NCBI GenBank assembly: GCA_015501585.1 | Contig: JADNRY010000194.1 | Location: 1-64,000, forward strand | Direction of reading: 5' to 3' | Length of the DNA: 64,000 nt | Origin: Rhodocollybia butyracea | Taxonomy: Eukaryota > Basidiomycota > Agaricomycetes > Agaricales > Omphalotaceae | Shown here: one piece after another, positions 35,490 through 48,003 of the stretch | How the letters are laid out: every line of letters begins with the position of its first letter | How positions within the stretch are numbered: position 1 is the first letter of the stretch | Translations under genes and position numbers: made by a program | Notes under the pieces: generated by a model | The model's input: the letters and a program-made list of their open reading frames with translations, nothing else | The model's database searches: none | Told to the model about the DNA's origin: nothing

Positions 35490-36929
35490 TGTAATAGGCT
35501 AGTTGTGGTAGTACTAACTTGTGATAATAGTCTAAGGAAGGTGTTTTCGAGGAGCGTTGGAGTAGGGTGGACCTGCCCTTAGTCAGTCACGTGGTAGCGT
35601 ATCGTAGTCATTAGCAGATCTCAGGTTATACAGTCATGTTCCAGTCACGATGAGCTCCATTCCGTGCATGTATATCCTCAGCAGACCACTCTGGCCCACT
35701 CCAGCGTATATGCATCCATTCACCCATTAGTCCTTGCATTAACTCAAAGTTATCATTTCGAGTGAAATCGTCTACTGCCCTATGTCACTGTGGTATTTCG
35801 CTGATCAGACATCATGCAACTCTGGATGTACTGAATAAGTGCACTTATTCTTAACACCTATAGCAGTCCATAGTTCATCCCGGGTTTTGCAGATGATATC
35901 CAGGATACTTAAGTAACACCTGCTTTGACTTTTCCTTTCATTGACTTATTTGAAGTTCGGGGTACAGACTACATATATATTATTTACTTTCCTCATTTGA
36001 TTCTACTACAGCTGAGGGGAGCTTATACTTTAAGTACTTCCTCATTTGATATGCATGCAATGTGCATAGATTACTTACCCTATTGCAGTCAAAGTTTGGT
36101 CAAAGTCAAGCATTAAATTATTTTAGCCAAACAAGTGTTGTAGTTTGCCGAGCCGATGACACATGTCAATCCGGCACTGATATTCCTCCGACGTTGCTTA
36201 CTGATTTACTTACCAAGGTACTTACTAATACTTACAGACCCAGTAGACACCTCGTAGAGTACCCGTACTGTAGTATATAAGGCCAGGTATGAAGGCCAAG
36301 TAATATAGTGATATAGAGCACTTGTATTCCAATCTCCTGAGGAGCCTCACGGCTCCGAGTCCCACTGCGCCAGATACCTATGACACAAAGATCACCAAGG
36401 ACTTGGCAAATACTTGCCTAGTGAGATAGTATAAGTAATCACGAAGCTGCAGGGTGAAGAAGAAAGAAAGAAACTTTCTCTGCCAACCGCAGTGATAAGC
36501 TTTGTCTTTCTGGCGAAGTCAAAGCGAAGTCTGTAGAGAGTTGGAGGGCTTGATAAACTTCCTTTCCTCCACTTCCCATGGGTCGGCCTCGGAGCACCTT
36601 CTTACCTATCATGCAACACTTTGGTGGTCTAGAGACCGAAACCTAGAGAGAATCAATAATGATTCTGTTTCTCCATGTTTTGCGAAAATCCGAAATTGCC
36701 GAGGTTACATAAATCACGTCATGGCCGCTCTTAAACGTCAACCGCACAGATCTGAAAGTCAGACTTGTCAAATCCTCTCATAAGGCCTAAACGACCGCAA
36801 TGATGCCGCGAACAGTATTTTGTGTTGTTTGTTACCATTTTGCAGTCAGGTGAAACTAACTTTCAAAAGTACTTCTTCACGAAAATTTGACATAAAAAGG
36901 GTCTTTTTGCAGTGAACGCTGCTCTCGAG
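35490..36929. other. Intergenic between tandem oxidases
   Basis: No coding signal. The right part (about 36560-36929) repeats the promoter flank of oxidase 1, including a GGTCTAGAGACC palindrome and GTGAAACTAACTTTCA. The rest (35500-36500) is AT-rich and unique within the window. 35990-36060 has two CCTCATTTGAT words. Confidence 0.5.
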
Positions 36930-38704
36930 ATGAAAATGCTATCGTTGCTTTTTCCTCTCCTTGCAATTGCTCTTACAGAAGCCTCTCAAACGCCTTTGAA
37001 CGTTCCTACGGTTCCTAATGATTCCGTTCAGCTATGCGTGAGTCAACTAATAGTGCTATCATTTAATCTTGTTGCTGACTTGTATATACGTCTCCACAGT
37101 GTACTGCACTTTCCGAGGCCCTGCCCTCCCTCGTGCATCTTCCGGGATCAGCCGAATACGAACATCAGCAGCACACCTACTTCATCCTCCAACACACCGA
37201 TATCCAGCCCTCCTGCCGCGTTTCTCCGGCCACAACCTCCGATGTTTCTTTTATCATGACCACCCTCACCAAACATTCCTGTCCCTTTGCTGTGCGCTCA
37301 GGAGGTCATATGACTTGGGCGGGGTCGAACGTCGTAGGAGGCGTTACACTCGATCTCGGGCGTTTGAACGAGATAACGGTTGAGGAGGAGAAAGGTTTGG
37401 TAAAACTTGGACCCGGAAACAAGTGGAGCAGTGTTTATGCTGCTATGGAGCCTTACAACCTTACCACTGTCGGTGGACGTATGCCTGAAGTGGGCGTTGG
37501 AGGGTTTTTCCTCGGTGGTATGCATTTTTATTTTCCATCATTCGGCTCCTTCTGACAAATCTGAATTTGACTACCTACTTGACTATAGGTGGAATCAGCT
37601 TACTCTCCTTCCAACATGGCTTTGGTTCCGACAATATCTTAAACTACGAGCTCGTCCTCTCTAACGGCACCATCCTCAATGCCAACGCCTCTTCTCATCC
37701 CGACCTCTTCTGGGCTCTCAAACTCGGAAGCTCAAACTTCGGCATCGTCACCCGCTTTGACGTTCGCGCCTACCTCCTGAAACCGAACGTCTGGGGCGGA
37801 ATCCGTGCTTACCCCATCACTCCATCCGACACCCCCACCCTCATTTCCAACTGGGTCTCCTTCGCGCAGAGCGCAGCCGCAAAGCGAGAAGAACTTCAAG
37901 CACTCATCTTGGGGCGGTGGCGAAAAGGAGCTGTAGAGGAGGTAGCTACTATATGGCATGCATCCCTTGACGATGTACCTAGTTCCCCTTTAAGCACCGC
38001 TCCACCCCTCGTCGATAGCACGAGAAAGACTACCCTGCTTGATCTGGTGGATGACCTACAATCATCGGATTTCGCGGATAAGAAACGGAATAGGTGGTTC
38101 ACATTAACTGTCAAACTCGATGCCCCCTTTATCTGGGATGTGTTTGAGCACGCAAAGGAAATTTTCGATGAGTTAGAGTTGGAGGTTGATGGAATGCACT
38201 GGGATCTTGCCTTTCAGCCTGTTACGGAGGGCTTTGTTACTGCGAGTGAGGGAACTGGGGGAAATCCTTTTAGGAAAGTGTTGATGGAGTCTGAGGACGA
38301 TTTAGCGAGTAAGTTCGAGTCATCCAGCGTTTGCATAATATTCATTTCTCCTTCCAGTCGCGTGTTTCCTCTTCTCCTGGACCGACCCCAACCACGACTC
38401 AGCCATGAACCACGCGTCGCGCACCCTAGGTGCATGGAGCGAATCCCTCGCCCGCCAACGGGGTATCTTCAACGACTTTGTGTATCTCAATTATGCGAAT
38501 GACGAACAGGACGTGTATGGGCGGAGCGTGAGTAAAGGGGATCTTGAGCGGATGAAGGAGGTTAAGGGAATTTATGATAAGGAGGGAGCGTTGGGCCGAT
38601 TGTGGAGGGGTGGGTTCAAGATTCCCGGGAATGACGGGGAGTCTATCAAGGGTGAAGGCGAGAGCAAGGTTCATTATGAGAGTGCCCCACGGAGCGAATT
38701 GTGA
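36930..38704 (+). CDS. FAD-linked oxidase 2 (BBE-like, FAD_binding_4), intact
   Basis: Four exons, about 490 residues. The start ATG at 36930 gives the signal peptide [20 protein letters not shown]. The motif [14 protein letters not shown] provides the His for covalent 8-alpha FAD attachment. The second anchor seen in bicovalent members (a Cys before VGVGG) is replaced, here [17 protein letters not shown], so mono-covalent FAD is predicted. [13 protein letters not shown] and [19 protein letters not shown] are typical of the FAD domain, and [13 protein letters not shown] is the C-terminal FAD-contact segment. It likely oxidises an alcohol or forms a C-C or C-O ring bond on the cluster product in the secretory pathway. 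It is a tandem copy of the gene at 33746-35489, with its upstream flank duplicated too. Confidence 0.9.
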
Positions 38705-39393
38705 TGTAGTAGTGCTAGTTGTGGTAGAGAACTTATTGTAAACAACAGTATAAGAAAGGCATATGAATACACTCATCTTTCGACTTGGAATATCGAGAAA
38801 TCGAGCTAAGAAGGATTAGACTTACCTCAGTTGCTACTCTCGGAGATAGACTGCCTGCCCACAGTCACTTCTCAAACTTGAAGACGCTCTGGCACTCTGA
38901 GAAAGCCTTTCCGCGTAACCAGAGAACCACGTATACCATATAGGATCCAGACATAGTCGTCACCGATAATCAGAATGTAAGTACAGGCAGGAGAGTCCGG
39001 TTGACATGTGCTCGGGGGCGGATCTGAGGTACAAAGTTGTCGAACAACCGTAAGAGAGAGTGAACAGACGACGCCAGTACATTCATATCTACATTCGTGG
39101 TTATCAAATACGCATACGTTTCTACAAGCTTTCTATTTAGCCTATAGGCAGCGGTACAGGGAACTTTATAGCATAGGCCAACCTCAACGACTCTAAAAGC
39201 TCAAGATCGGCTCCGCGTTCACACCAACCGCAAGGCCATTCGCAACCTCATTCCTACAGAACATAAGCAGTCAGCCACGGTCGATATACAGCGCACAGCG
39301 CAAAAAACCTAGTCAACACTCACTTGAACTCGACATCACAAGACTCGGCGGAGGCGGGGTCCTTCTTAACACCCGTAACACCCGTTATACTCG
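38705..39393. other. Convergent intergenic region
   Basis: Between the 3' ends of oxidase 2 and the BVMO. Nothing recognised. Confidence 0.5.
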
Positions 39394-41199
39394 TCAAAAC
39401 AAACCCCTCGTAGCCCTCTCCTCACTCTCCTTCAACGTCTTCGCATAATAAGGAATGCCCCCCGCAAAATTCAACGGCTCAACCACCTTCCCCGGGATAT
39501 TCGAGCCATTATACCAAGATTTCGCTTTTCCTAGCAGAGTGCCCCCAGCGACGCTGATATTGAGATTGCGCCATTCGAGTTCAGCTTCGGGGGTGGCGTG
39601 AATACGGGTGAGGTTGTTGAGGGACATGTGTGTGATGCAGCGGTTGATCCAGTCGGCTTGGATTTCCTGGTGTAGGGGATGGGAATGAGAAATTAGAAGG
39701 CGAAGATAGAACGGCATGGAGGGAATGAGGAACTTACGATACATGTAGGTCCGTTGGACAGCGCCGTAGGTGCTTGAGGGCCATAGAGGAAGAACACTAG
39801 TCGCAACGTTAATACCAGATAAAAAGGACGAAATAAAGATATTCACTATTCGGGAAATTCGCCGCCGTGAGACCCATATTGGTGTATACACCATTCGCCC
39901 ACTTCTCCTTGACGGAACTCCCATCCAGCCCTCGAATATCAATCTGGGTGATTCCACCAGTAACACTATCGAACCCACACGCAACCACAAGAATATCAAA
40001 CTCATGCTCGACACCGTCAGTCCTGCGAATGCCTTTCGGCGTGATTTCTTGAATACGAGCCTCGGAAGCATCAACGAGGTCGACATTCGGTTGATTGAAG
40101 ACCTCGTAATAAGATCCTTCCATCACAGGGCGTTTCGTTCCGAAAGGGTAGGGAGCAACCGTAGGCGCGAGTTTCGCCCGCATCGAAGGATTGTTGAGTC
40201 TAGCACGGATTTTGTCTCTCCAGAATGCGTACACTTGGTCGTTCGCGTCCTGGTTCACCATGATGTCTTGGTAGTTTCCACAAGCAAAGTTGAGGCCGCC
40301 GCGGGCCCATAGGTCTTCCCAGGTCAAGTAGCGTTCTTCTTCGGAGACGGAAAGCGTGTTTTGGAGGATTGGCGGGATGTTGTGACCACCTTTGGGTAAA
40401 GAGATATATTAAGTATCATCAAGGCGGGGATAAAAAGGAAAATTGAGCACTCACTTGGGGTCTGTGTCCTTCGACGATACATCAACGGCGAGAGCTCTCT
40501 CATCTTCTGATGTTTCGCCTGATCGATTTTGATCTGGTTCATGGGTAAGGCGATAGCGGGAGAGCGTTGGAAGACAGTAAGATGTTTGACTTTGGGACCA
40601 ATCTCTGTGATGACCTGGACTCCAGTGGAGCCTGTCCCGATTACGCCCACCCTCTTACCCTTCACATCTATTCCCTCCTGGGGCCAGTTCGCGGTGTGGT
40701 GCCAAACACCTTGGAACGTGTCGAGGCCGGGAAAGTCAGGAATATGGATCTTGGCTGCGAAACCAACGGCGAGGATAAGGAAGCGAGGGTGAACGATTGT
40801 GCCCTGCTCGGTAGTTACAGTCCAGCGATCTGTCGTCGGGTCAAAAGAGGCGGCAGTGACACGGGTGTTGAAGCGTATATCTTTCTTCAGATCAAGCTTC
40901 TCCCCAACATAGTTGAAATACGCGCACAGCTCGTTCCGATCTGGGAAACGCTCTGTCCATTTCCAATCTTTCCACACTTCTTCGATGGAAAGCTCGTAGA
41001 GAGGAACTTCGGAGTCGACACGTGCACCGGGATAGCAGTTCCAGTGCCAGACACCGCCCATGCCACTGCCAGATTCGAAGATTTTGACAGAGAAGCCGAG
41101 TTTGCGAAGTTGGTGCAGGTGGTATAGACCGCTGAAGCCGGCACCGACGACGAGTACGTCAAGCTCATCGTTAACGGAAGAGTTGGATTTTGGCTCCAT
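39394..41199 (-). CDS. Baeyer-Villiger-type flavin monooxygenase
   Basis: FAD/NADPH enzyme that inserts oxygen next to a ketone. The ATG at 41199 is followed by VLVVGAGFSGLYHLHQL (FAD Rossmann site) and MGGVWHWNCYPGARVDSE. The BVMO fingerprint FQGVWHHTANWP comes immediately before GKRVGVIGTGSTGVQ (NADPH site). Later exons carry LTWEDLWARGGLNF, DILVVACGFDSVTGG, NMFFLYGPQAPTALSNGP (joined across an intron near 39797-39847) and EIQADWINRCI. About 540 residues, the usual length. The full FxGxxxHxxxWP match makes the class assignment strong. It is divergent from P450-D over 429 bases. It could create an ester or lactone in the terpenoid skeleton, which the hydrolases nearby might open. Confidence 0.93.
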
Positions 41200-41628
41200 A
41201 ACGAAGTGTATAGATTCTGAATATTCACAAGAGGCTTTTTGAAGTCGTTAAAAATGGGTACTTGAGAATACTTTTACTTTCTACCTTTCTATTCGCTACC
41301 CATTTTTTCTTGTGTAAACACAAGGGTAGGACGAGTATGGACTGGACATCTGGGAACGGGCTAGAATACTGAAGTGATGATGACCGCAGAGATTGTGGAC
41401 AGGAATCCTAACGGCGAAGCAGCGGTTTGCCACTATGACAGAAAAAACATAATACATATATTATCACCTGATCTTCACGCCACCTCAAGATTCTCAGCGG
41501 TTGATTTGATTCGGATTTGCTAGTCGTAAAAGCCTTACCCCATTTTCGCAATGTAGTCTTTGGATTACAACGGTTTTTGAATAATTACGCGTATAAAAAA
41601 GTATGGTCACCTCGATCCTGCCACCAAG
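41200..41628. promoter_or_regulatory. Divergent promoter region BVMO / P450-D
   Basis: Part of it (about 41360-41410: GCTAGAATACTGA...GCAGAGATTG.GGACAGG) is conserved upstream of P450-E near 44825-44885, so it belongs to the duplicated block and may hold control sites. Confidence 0.5.
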
Positions 41629-43998
41629 ATGGCACTTTCTCTGCCCACTGCCTTTGTCGCCTTCGTCTGTGCGCTGGTATTCAGCCGCTTGCTCAGTCGC
41701 ACCAGGCCCCGGTATCCGCTTCCACCTGGTCCTAAACGACTCCCTATCGTTGGAAACCTGCGAGATTTAAACAAGGTCGACAAACCTCTCTGGCTGGCGT
41801 ACGCCGACTGGGCCAAGACCTATGGAGACGTCTTCTACCTTGAGGTCCTTGGGGCACCTATGGTCATTTTGAACTCTGCTAAAGCCATCGACGACATCTT
41901 TGAGAAGAGATCTGCCAACTACTCGGATAGACCTCGTAAGTCGCTTATTATTGTCTTCCTTGATCACTCATTCATTCTTCGCGATAGCTATGTACATGGT
42001 CAATGAACTCATGGGGTATTCGTACTTGACTTATTACCGCTTTATAAATACTCATAGCCCAGTCTAGATGGGCCTGGGATTTCGCTCACATGAGATACAC
42101 TGACCGGTGGAGGTAAGCAGTGTGCGAATCACTGTTACATACCACCTACTCACTCGCATTGCGCTCATCACAGACTGCATCGCAAGACCTTCCATCAATA
42201 CTTCCAGCCCCGTCAAGTTCCCGAATTTTACCCGGTCCAAAGAGATTCAGCTACTTCATTCCTGACAAAGCTACTCGATGATCCAGAAGATTTCATTGAC
42301 CATGTCCGACAGTGAGTTTTCGCGCATCTTAATCCACAGTAACCTCTAAATCTATGTCTACCCAGTCACGCCGGATCGATCATCCTCAAAGTCGTATACG
42401 GGTACCAGATGCAAATTAAGAACGACCACTATGTGAACCTCGCAGACCAAGCCGTCAGAGGTCTTTCTGAATCCATCGCACATGGTTCATTCCTGGTAGA
42501 TTTCGCTCCTATCTTGTCGTATATTCCCTGTGTGTTTGTTTCCATACCACTTGATCCTATTATATATTCTGATTCGCTTCTATCCGCTTCTATTTAGCAT
42601 GGTTCCCTGGCGCCACTTTCAAGAAAAAGGCAGAACTCTGGGCTCATGATTCAAAGGAGATCGTAGAAGGTCCCTGGGTCGACCTCAAGAAATCTTATGT
42701 GCGTTGATTAAATTTACCACCTTGAGATTCACTCATAGGTTCATGCAGGACAACGGCACCAGTGTCCCATGCTTCGCCACTTACTCTCTGGATAAGTTTA
42801 AAAACACTGAACACATGGAGCAGGTCATCAAGAACTGCAGTGGTGTTGCTTTCGTCGGTAAGATTAGCTATAATCTTTTATCGCTTACAGTCGCTTACTA
42901 CCACTTTAACTATTGCAGCTGGTGCAGATACGGTAAGCTAAAAAGCTAGTTACCAACGACACAGCTTCTGACAAGCAACTATTGACCATTTAAAGACCGT
43001 TTCCACTATCTCCTCCGCTATTCTCGCGCTTCTTCTCCACCCCAAAGTCCAAGACAAAGTGCAAGAAGAGCTCGATCGAGTCGTAGGAAGGTCGAGGCTC
43101 CCAGATTTCGAAGACCGCGAAATCCTTCCTTACCTCGAAGCCGTGTTGACGGAGAGCTTGCGCTGGAACCCTGTCCTCCCTCTATGTAAGTTTCGATGGC
43201 TGTTCTACTCCTTCGACATCACCTCACAGATCTGCAGCTTTGCCACACAGGAGTATGAACGACGATGTCTACGATGGCTATTTCATCCCCAGAGGTTAGT
43301 CCCGCACGTTACAAACTGGGCAATAAGAATGAATAACTGATTTTTTTCATAAACAGGATCGACAGTGGTAGGAAACGCTTGGTGGGTTGTTCTCCTGGTC
43401 CTTTATGATAGATAACCCCATACATCAAATTGACTCTGACTCTAACTCTGATCGCATTGTGCAGGAGCATTCTCCATGACCCAGAATCCTACCCCGATCC
43501 ATTCGCCTTCACCCCCGAACGCTTCTTACCCGCAGACGGCAAGGAACTTCCTCCTGATCCAAGCCTATACGCCTTCGGCTTCGGTAGGCGGTGAGTGTAC
43601 TGTTATGCTAACTAGTTCCTCTCTTATTGGGTGCTGTCTTCTTATATTCCCAATCTTATCTATCCTTAGAATCTGCCCCGGCCGCTATTTGGCGCTCAAC
43701 TCAGCCTGGATCGCCATCGCTGCTCTCATGGCCACCTATCGTCTCACTAAACCGATTGATAAGAGGACTGGGAAGGGAATCGAGCCCGTTGTTGATTATT
43801 CCGAGGGCATCGTTTGGTCAGTCCCAAGTCTTTCCGAATTCTTCTTTCTTCTGCTTGCTCTGAGCTTTTACTGACGGTTGACTGGATATGTGTACTGATT
43901 CGGATTTGTTTCTTCTCAGTCATCCGGCGCCGTTCAAGTGCTGCTTCACACCTCGGTCTCCGGAGGCGCTTAATCTTATTCGGGCTGGATACAATTGA
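41629..43998 (+). CDS. Cytochrome P450-D (O-methylsterigmatocystin-oxidoreductase-like), tandem copy 1
   Basis: The ATG at 41629 gives MALSLPTAFVAFVCALVFSR (anchor), followed by [20 protein letters not shown]. The next segments are [31 protein letters not shown] and [13 protein letters not shown]. The I-helix [15 protein letters not shown] is split by an intron after Asp-Thr (near 42933-42995). ExxR is ESLRW, PERF is in FTPERFLPADGK, and the heme loop is [15 protein letters not shown]. The last exon is [19 protein letters not shown]; the stop is at 43996. About 515 residues. All motifs splice in frame. It forms a tandem pair with P450-E. Together they may catalyse successive or alternative oxidations. 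Confidence 0.9.
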
Positions 43999-45185
43999 AG
44001 TGGAGGTCTGAGTCTGGATTTATAAAGTTGCGAAGTAGGCTGTATGTGGTGGATAGAGTAGATGGATTGTGATATATGATATCTCAATTTTATCGAATCG
44101 CAATACACGTTGCATCTTTCTTTTCCTTCCTTCCTTCAAGCAATATGACATTACAGTTATTACGACTTCCCCACCAAACGAGCTTCGAAGTTTAAGGTAG
44201 TAGTGGTAGTGGTGGTATACCCGACGTCCCAGTTATAAACAGGAAATTAAACAGAATCAAACGAAAACGGCGTTGACTCTCAGTGTTAACTCAGGAGTTT
44301 TCTCTACCGGATTTAAGTATGTACGCAAGGAAGCTTTACTTAAAGGAACGCACCAAGATCTGTACAATCTGTTTAGCTCGTGTGCTGGCAAGTAGCCATA
44401 GCTGGACGCATGTTGGGAATCGCCTTGTCGTATCCACGTTGAGCAATTTCGATCTGAACTCCATTGCACGTAGCACGTAGCGCAAACCATCTGGAGAGCT
44501 CCGTCCCCCTCCCCCACCTCTGTCGAAAGGGTCAGGCGAGACTGATGCCCATACGGAAAAGTGCGTTCCAAAAAAGTGCGTTCCAGCATGTGTGACATGA
44601 TTCACATATGTACATTGTTGTTTTATGCAGAGTTTAGACAGGTAGCTATATCTAGGGAAGAAAGGAGATTTGTTTATCTTGTACATCGATTTGACCTAAT
44701 ACGACTCCTAAAGGCCTAAATCATTGTCTTTCCTTGATGAAAGCAAAGGTGAATGTTCTTCTGCCTACATGATCGTGTGTACAAGCTGAGTGGGACAAGT
44801 GTGAACTGAGCACCTGTTCATGCGCTAGAATACTGAGGGATACCGGCCGCAGAGATTGGGGACAGGTGTCCTGACGGTGAAGCTGGCGGTTGGTCATCGT
44901 CAATCAAAACTCATTGATAAAACATAATTCAGTTAGTAACCAATATATCAGAGGATGTAAGTATGTTATCAACGTTGTTCTCACATCTCAACGGTGCGGG
45001 TGATGCCCAGTCCAACTTATTTTGTTATTTGCGAATCGTACTCTCAGGAAACGCTCACGGAGGTACGTAAAAGACCCCGCTCAGTTCCTGTGATATCTGG
45101 TTTACAGCGATTTCGAAGTAATATACTCCTTTACATGTATAAAAAGGCACAGTTACCTCAATCCGAGTCTCAGTCTATCACCAAG
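43999..45185. other. Intergenic between tandem P450s
   Basis: No gene. It contains GTGGTAGTGGTGG simple sequence near 44190-44215 and, from about 44820 on, the duplicated upstream block shared with P450-D. Confidence 0.5.
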
Positions 45186-47582
45186 ATGATGGCACTTTCT
45201 CTGGCCGCTGCATTTCTCGCATCCGTCTGGGCGATGGTATCAAGCCGCTTGTTCAATCGCACCAGGCTCCGGTACCCACTACCACCTGGTCCTAAACGAC
45301 TACCTATCATAGGAAACTTACGAGATGTGAACAGAATCGACAAACCTCTCTGGCTGGCGTACGCCGACTGGTCCAAGATCTATGGGGACATCTTTTACCT
45401 CGAGATTCTCGGAGAACCTATGGTCATTCTTAACTCTGCTAAAGCCATTGACGACATCTTTGAGAAGAGGTCTGCTAATTACTCGGACAGACCTCGTAAG
45501 CCATTTATTGTCTCTCTTTCTTGGATAACTGGTCTCTGATTCACCTTCCGTGGTAGCTATGTACATGGTCAACGAGCTCATGGGGTCTTTTGTCTTTCCG
45601 TTATTGCTACTATACAATTACTTATAGCATGCCGTCTAGATGGGCTTGGGATTTCGCTCACATGAGATACTCTGACCGGTGGAGGTAACCAGCATGCAAA
45701 TCGCTGTTACATGCCACCTACTCGCTCACAGATGCTCATTACAGACTTCATCGGAAAACTTTCCATCAATACTTCCAGCCTCGCCAAGTTCCCGAGTTCT
45801 ACCCAATACTAAGGGAATCAGCTAGTTCACTCCTGACAAAGCTACTCCATGATCCAGAGGATTTCATTGACCATGTTCGACAGTAAGTCCGAGGCTCGTC
45901 CACCAGGGTCAAGCTCAACCTAATCCCCGATCCACCCCATCCAGTCACGCCGGCTCGATTATCCTCAAAGTCGTCTACGGCCACCAGATGCAGTCCAAGA
46001 ACGATCACTATGTTAACCTCGCAGACAAAGCTGTCAAAGGTCTTTCTCAAGCCATTGCACATGGTTCGTTCCTTGTAGATTTCGCTCCTATCTTGTCGTA
46101 CATCCCCTGTAGGTTCATTCCCGTACCTGATCCTGCCCTCTTTTGATTCGCTTTTATTCTATCCTACCCAGCATGGTTCCCCGGCGCAACGTTCAAGAAA
46201 AAAGCAGAATTCTGGGCCCACGATTCAACGGAGACAAGAGACGGTCCCTGGGTCGAGCTCAAAAAATCTTATGTGCGTTGATACGGATCAAATTCACTCC
46301 TGAATTTACGCATAGGACGTACAGGACAACGGCACTAGCGTTCCTTGCTTCGCCACTTACTCTTTGGAAAAGTTCAAAAACTCCAAACACATGGAAGAAG
46401 TCATCAAGAACTGCAGTGGTGTTGCTTTCGTCGGTAAGGTTACTTATGATACTCGCGGTTCTTATCTTTTACCACCGTCACTTACTACCACTTTGACTAT
46501 TGCAGCTGGTGCAGACACGGTAAGCATCCAATAGTCAAGCTCCCAACGACACAAATCCTGAATTAAAATCCCAAAACCTCTGTATGTAACCATTTACCAA
46601 CCATAGACTGTTTCTACCATATCCTCCGCCATTCTCGCTTTACTTCTCCAACCTGAAGTCCAAACCAAAGTACAAGAAGAACTCGATCGAGTTGTGGGAA
46701 GATCAAGGCTCCCAAATTTCGATGATCGAACAAACCTGCCTTACCTCGAAGCCGTGTTGACAGAAAGCTTGCGTTGGAACCCTGTCTCCCCATTATGTAA
46801 GTTTCTCTGGCTCTTCTCATCTGCCAAATTGACTCAATTCGGGATGTAGCTTTGCCTCACAGGAGTATGAACGACGATGTGTACAATGGTTATTTCATCC
46901 CCAGTGGTGAGTACCTGGGTCCTGCATGTCAACTGAATATGTGATCAACTCATTTCCACTATCAGGATCGACAGTGGTAGGAAACTCTTGGTAGGCTGTT
47001 TTTCCGTTCCTTGATTGATAACGTTCCAGAACAAATTGACTTCGACTTCATGATACAGGAGCATTCTCCACAACCCCGAATTCTACCCCGATCCGCTCAC
47101 ATTCATTCCCGAACGATTCCTACCCAAAGAGGGCAAAGAACTTCCTCCTGATCCAAGTTTATACGTTTTTGGCTTTGGTAGGAGGTGAGTCTACTTATTC
47201 TTCTAAATTTACGCATCCAAACTACTAGGTTCTCTCTTACTAATTAGCTAAATTTTTTATCTTCTCTCCTTGGCATATTCATAGAATCTGTCCCGGCCGT
47301 TACTTGGCGCTCAATTCCGCCTGGATCGCCATCGCGGCTCTTATGGCTACCTATCGTCTCTCCAAACGCATTGATACAAAGACCGGGAAGGAGATCGAGC
47401 CTGTTGTTGATTATTCTGAGGGGATCGTCTGGTTAGTCCAAGCTCCCTGATTGTGTTGGCAGACGTGGTGATATGCTGATTCGGATATTTGCATTTTGGT
47501 CAGTCATCCAGCCCCGTTTGAGTGCTGCTTCACACCGCGTTCTCCGGAAGCTCTTGATCTTATTAGAGTTGGGTACAGTTGA
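45186..47582 (+). CDS. Cytochrome P450-E, tandem copy 2
   Basis: Closely similar to P450-D exon by exon. The ATG at 45186 gives [20 protein letters not shown], followed by [30 protein letters not shown] and [15 protein letters not shown]. The AGADT motif splits as in the twin, then [23 protein letters not shown] is the ExxR motif and the heme loop is [15 protein letters not shown]. The terminal exon is [19 protein letters not shown]; the stop is at 47580. About 515 residues, no break found. Differences cluster in introns and in the F-G region. Confidence 0.9.
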
Positions 47583-48003
47583 AGTTGAAGGGGATATTTT
47601 GAGTCAGGACTTAGACTCAGAGCTAAGGGATTTGTATGATTGCGAAGGTTGGTGGTTGGTTCCAAGTAGGTTGTGTAGGTTGTTAGAATGGGTTTTCATA
47701 CTTATCTAATCTTACCCATTTGCATCTCCATTGGCGTAACAAGGCCAATAGTGAGGTAACAGGATTGAGATGTAAAAAGCATTTTTTGTTCAGTGGCAAG
47801 TTACAGCATTATGGAGGGGATAAAGGGACTCTCAATTTGTTTAGTTTGAACTTTACATAGACCATGAGCCCTGATTTTCTGAGGTATTGATAGTTGGAAG
47901 AAGCCGCTGAACATTTGCCATGAAGGCATCCCAATCCTGATTGTTGATACCAAGACTGGTTATTTCAGTGATGATGATGAATCAAGCTATCATAGCTGCC
48001 TCC
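47583..48003. other. Convergent intergenic region
   Basis: Between P450-E and the Zn2Cys6 gene 3' ends. No motif recognised. Confidence 0.5.
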
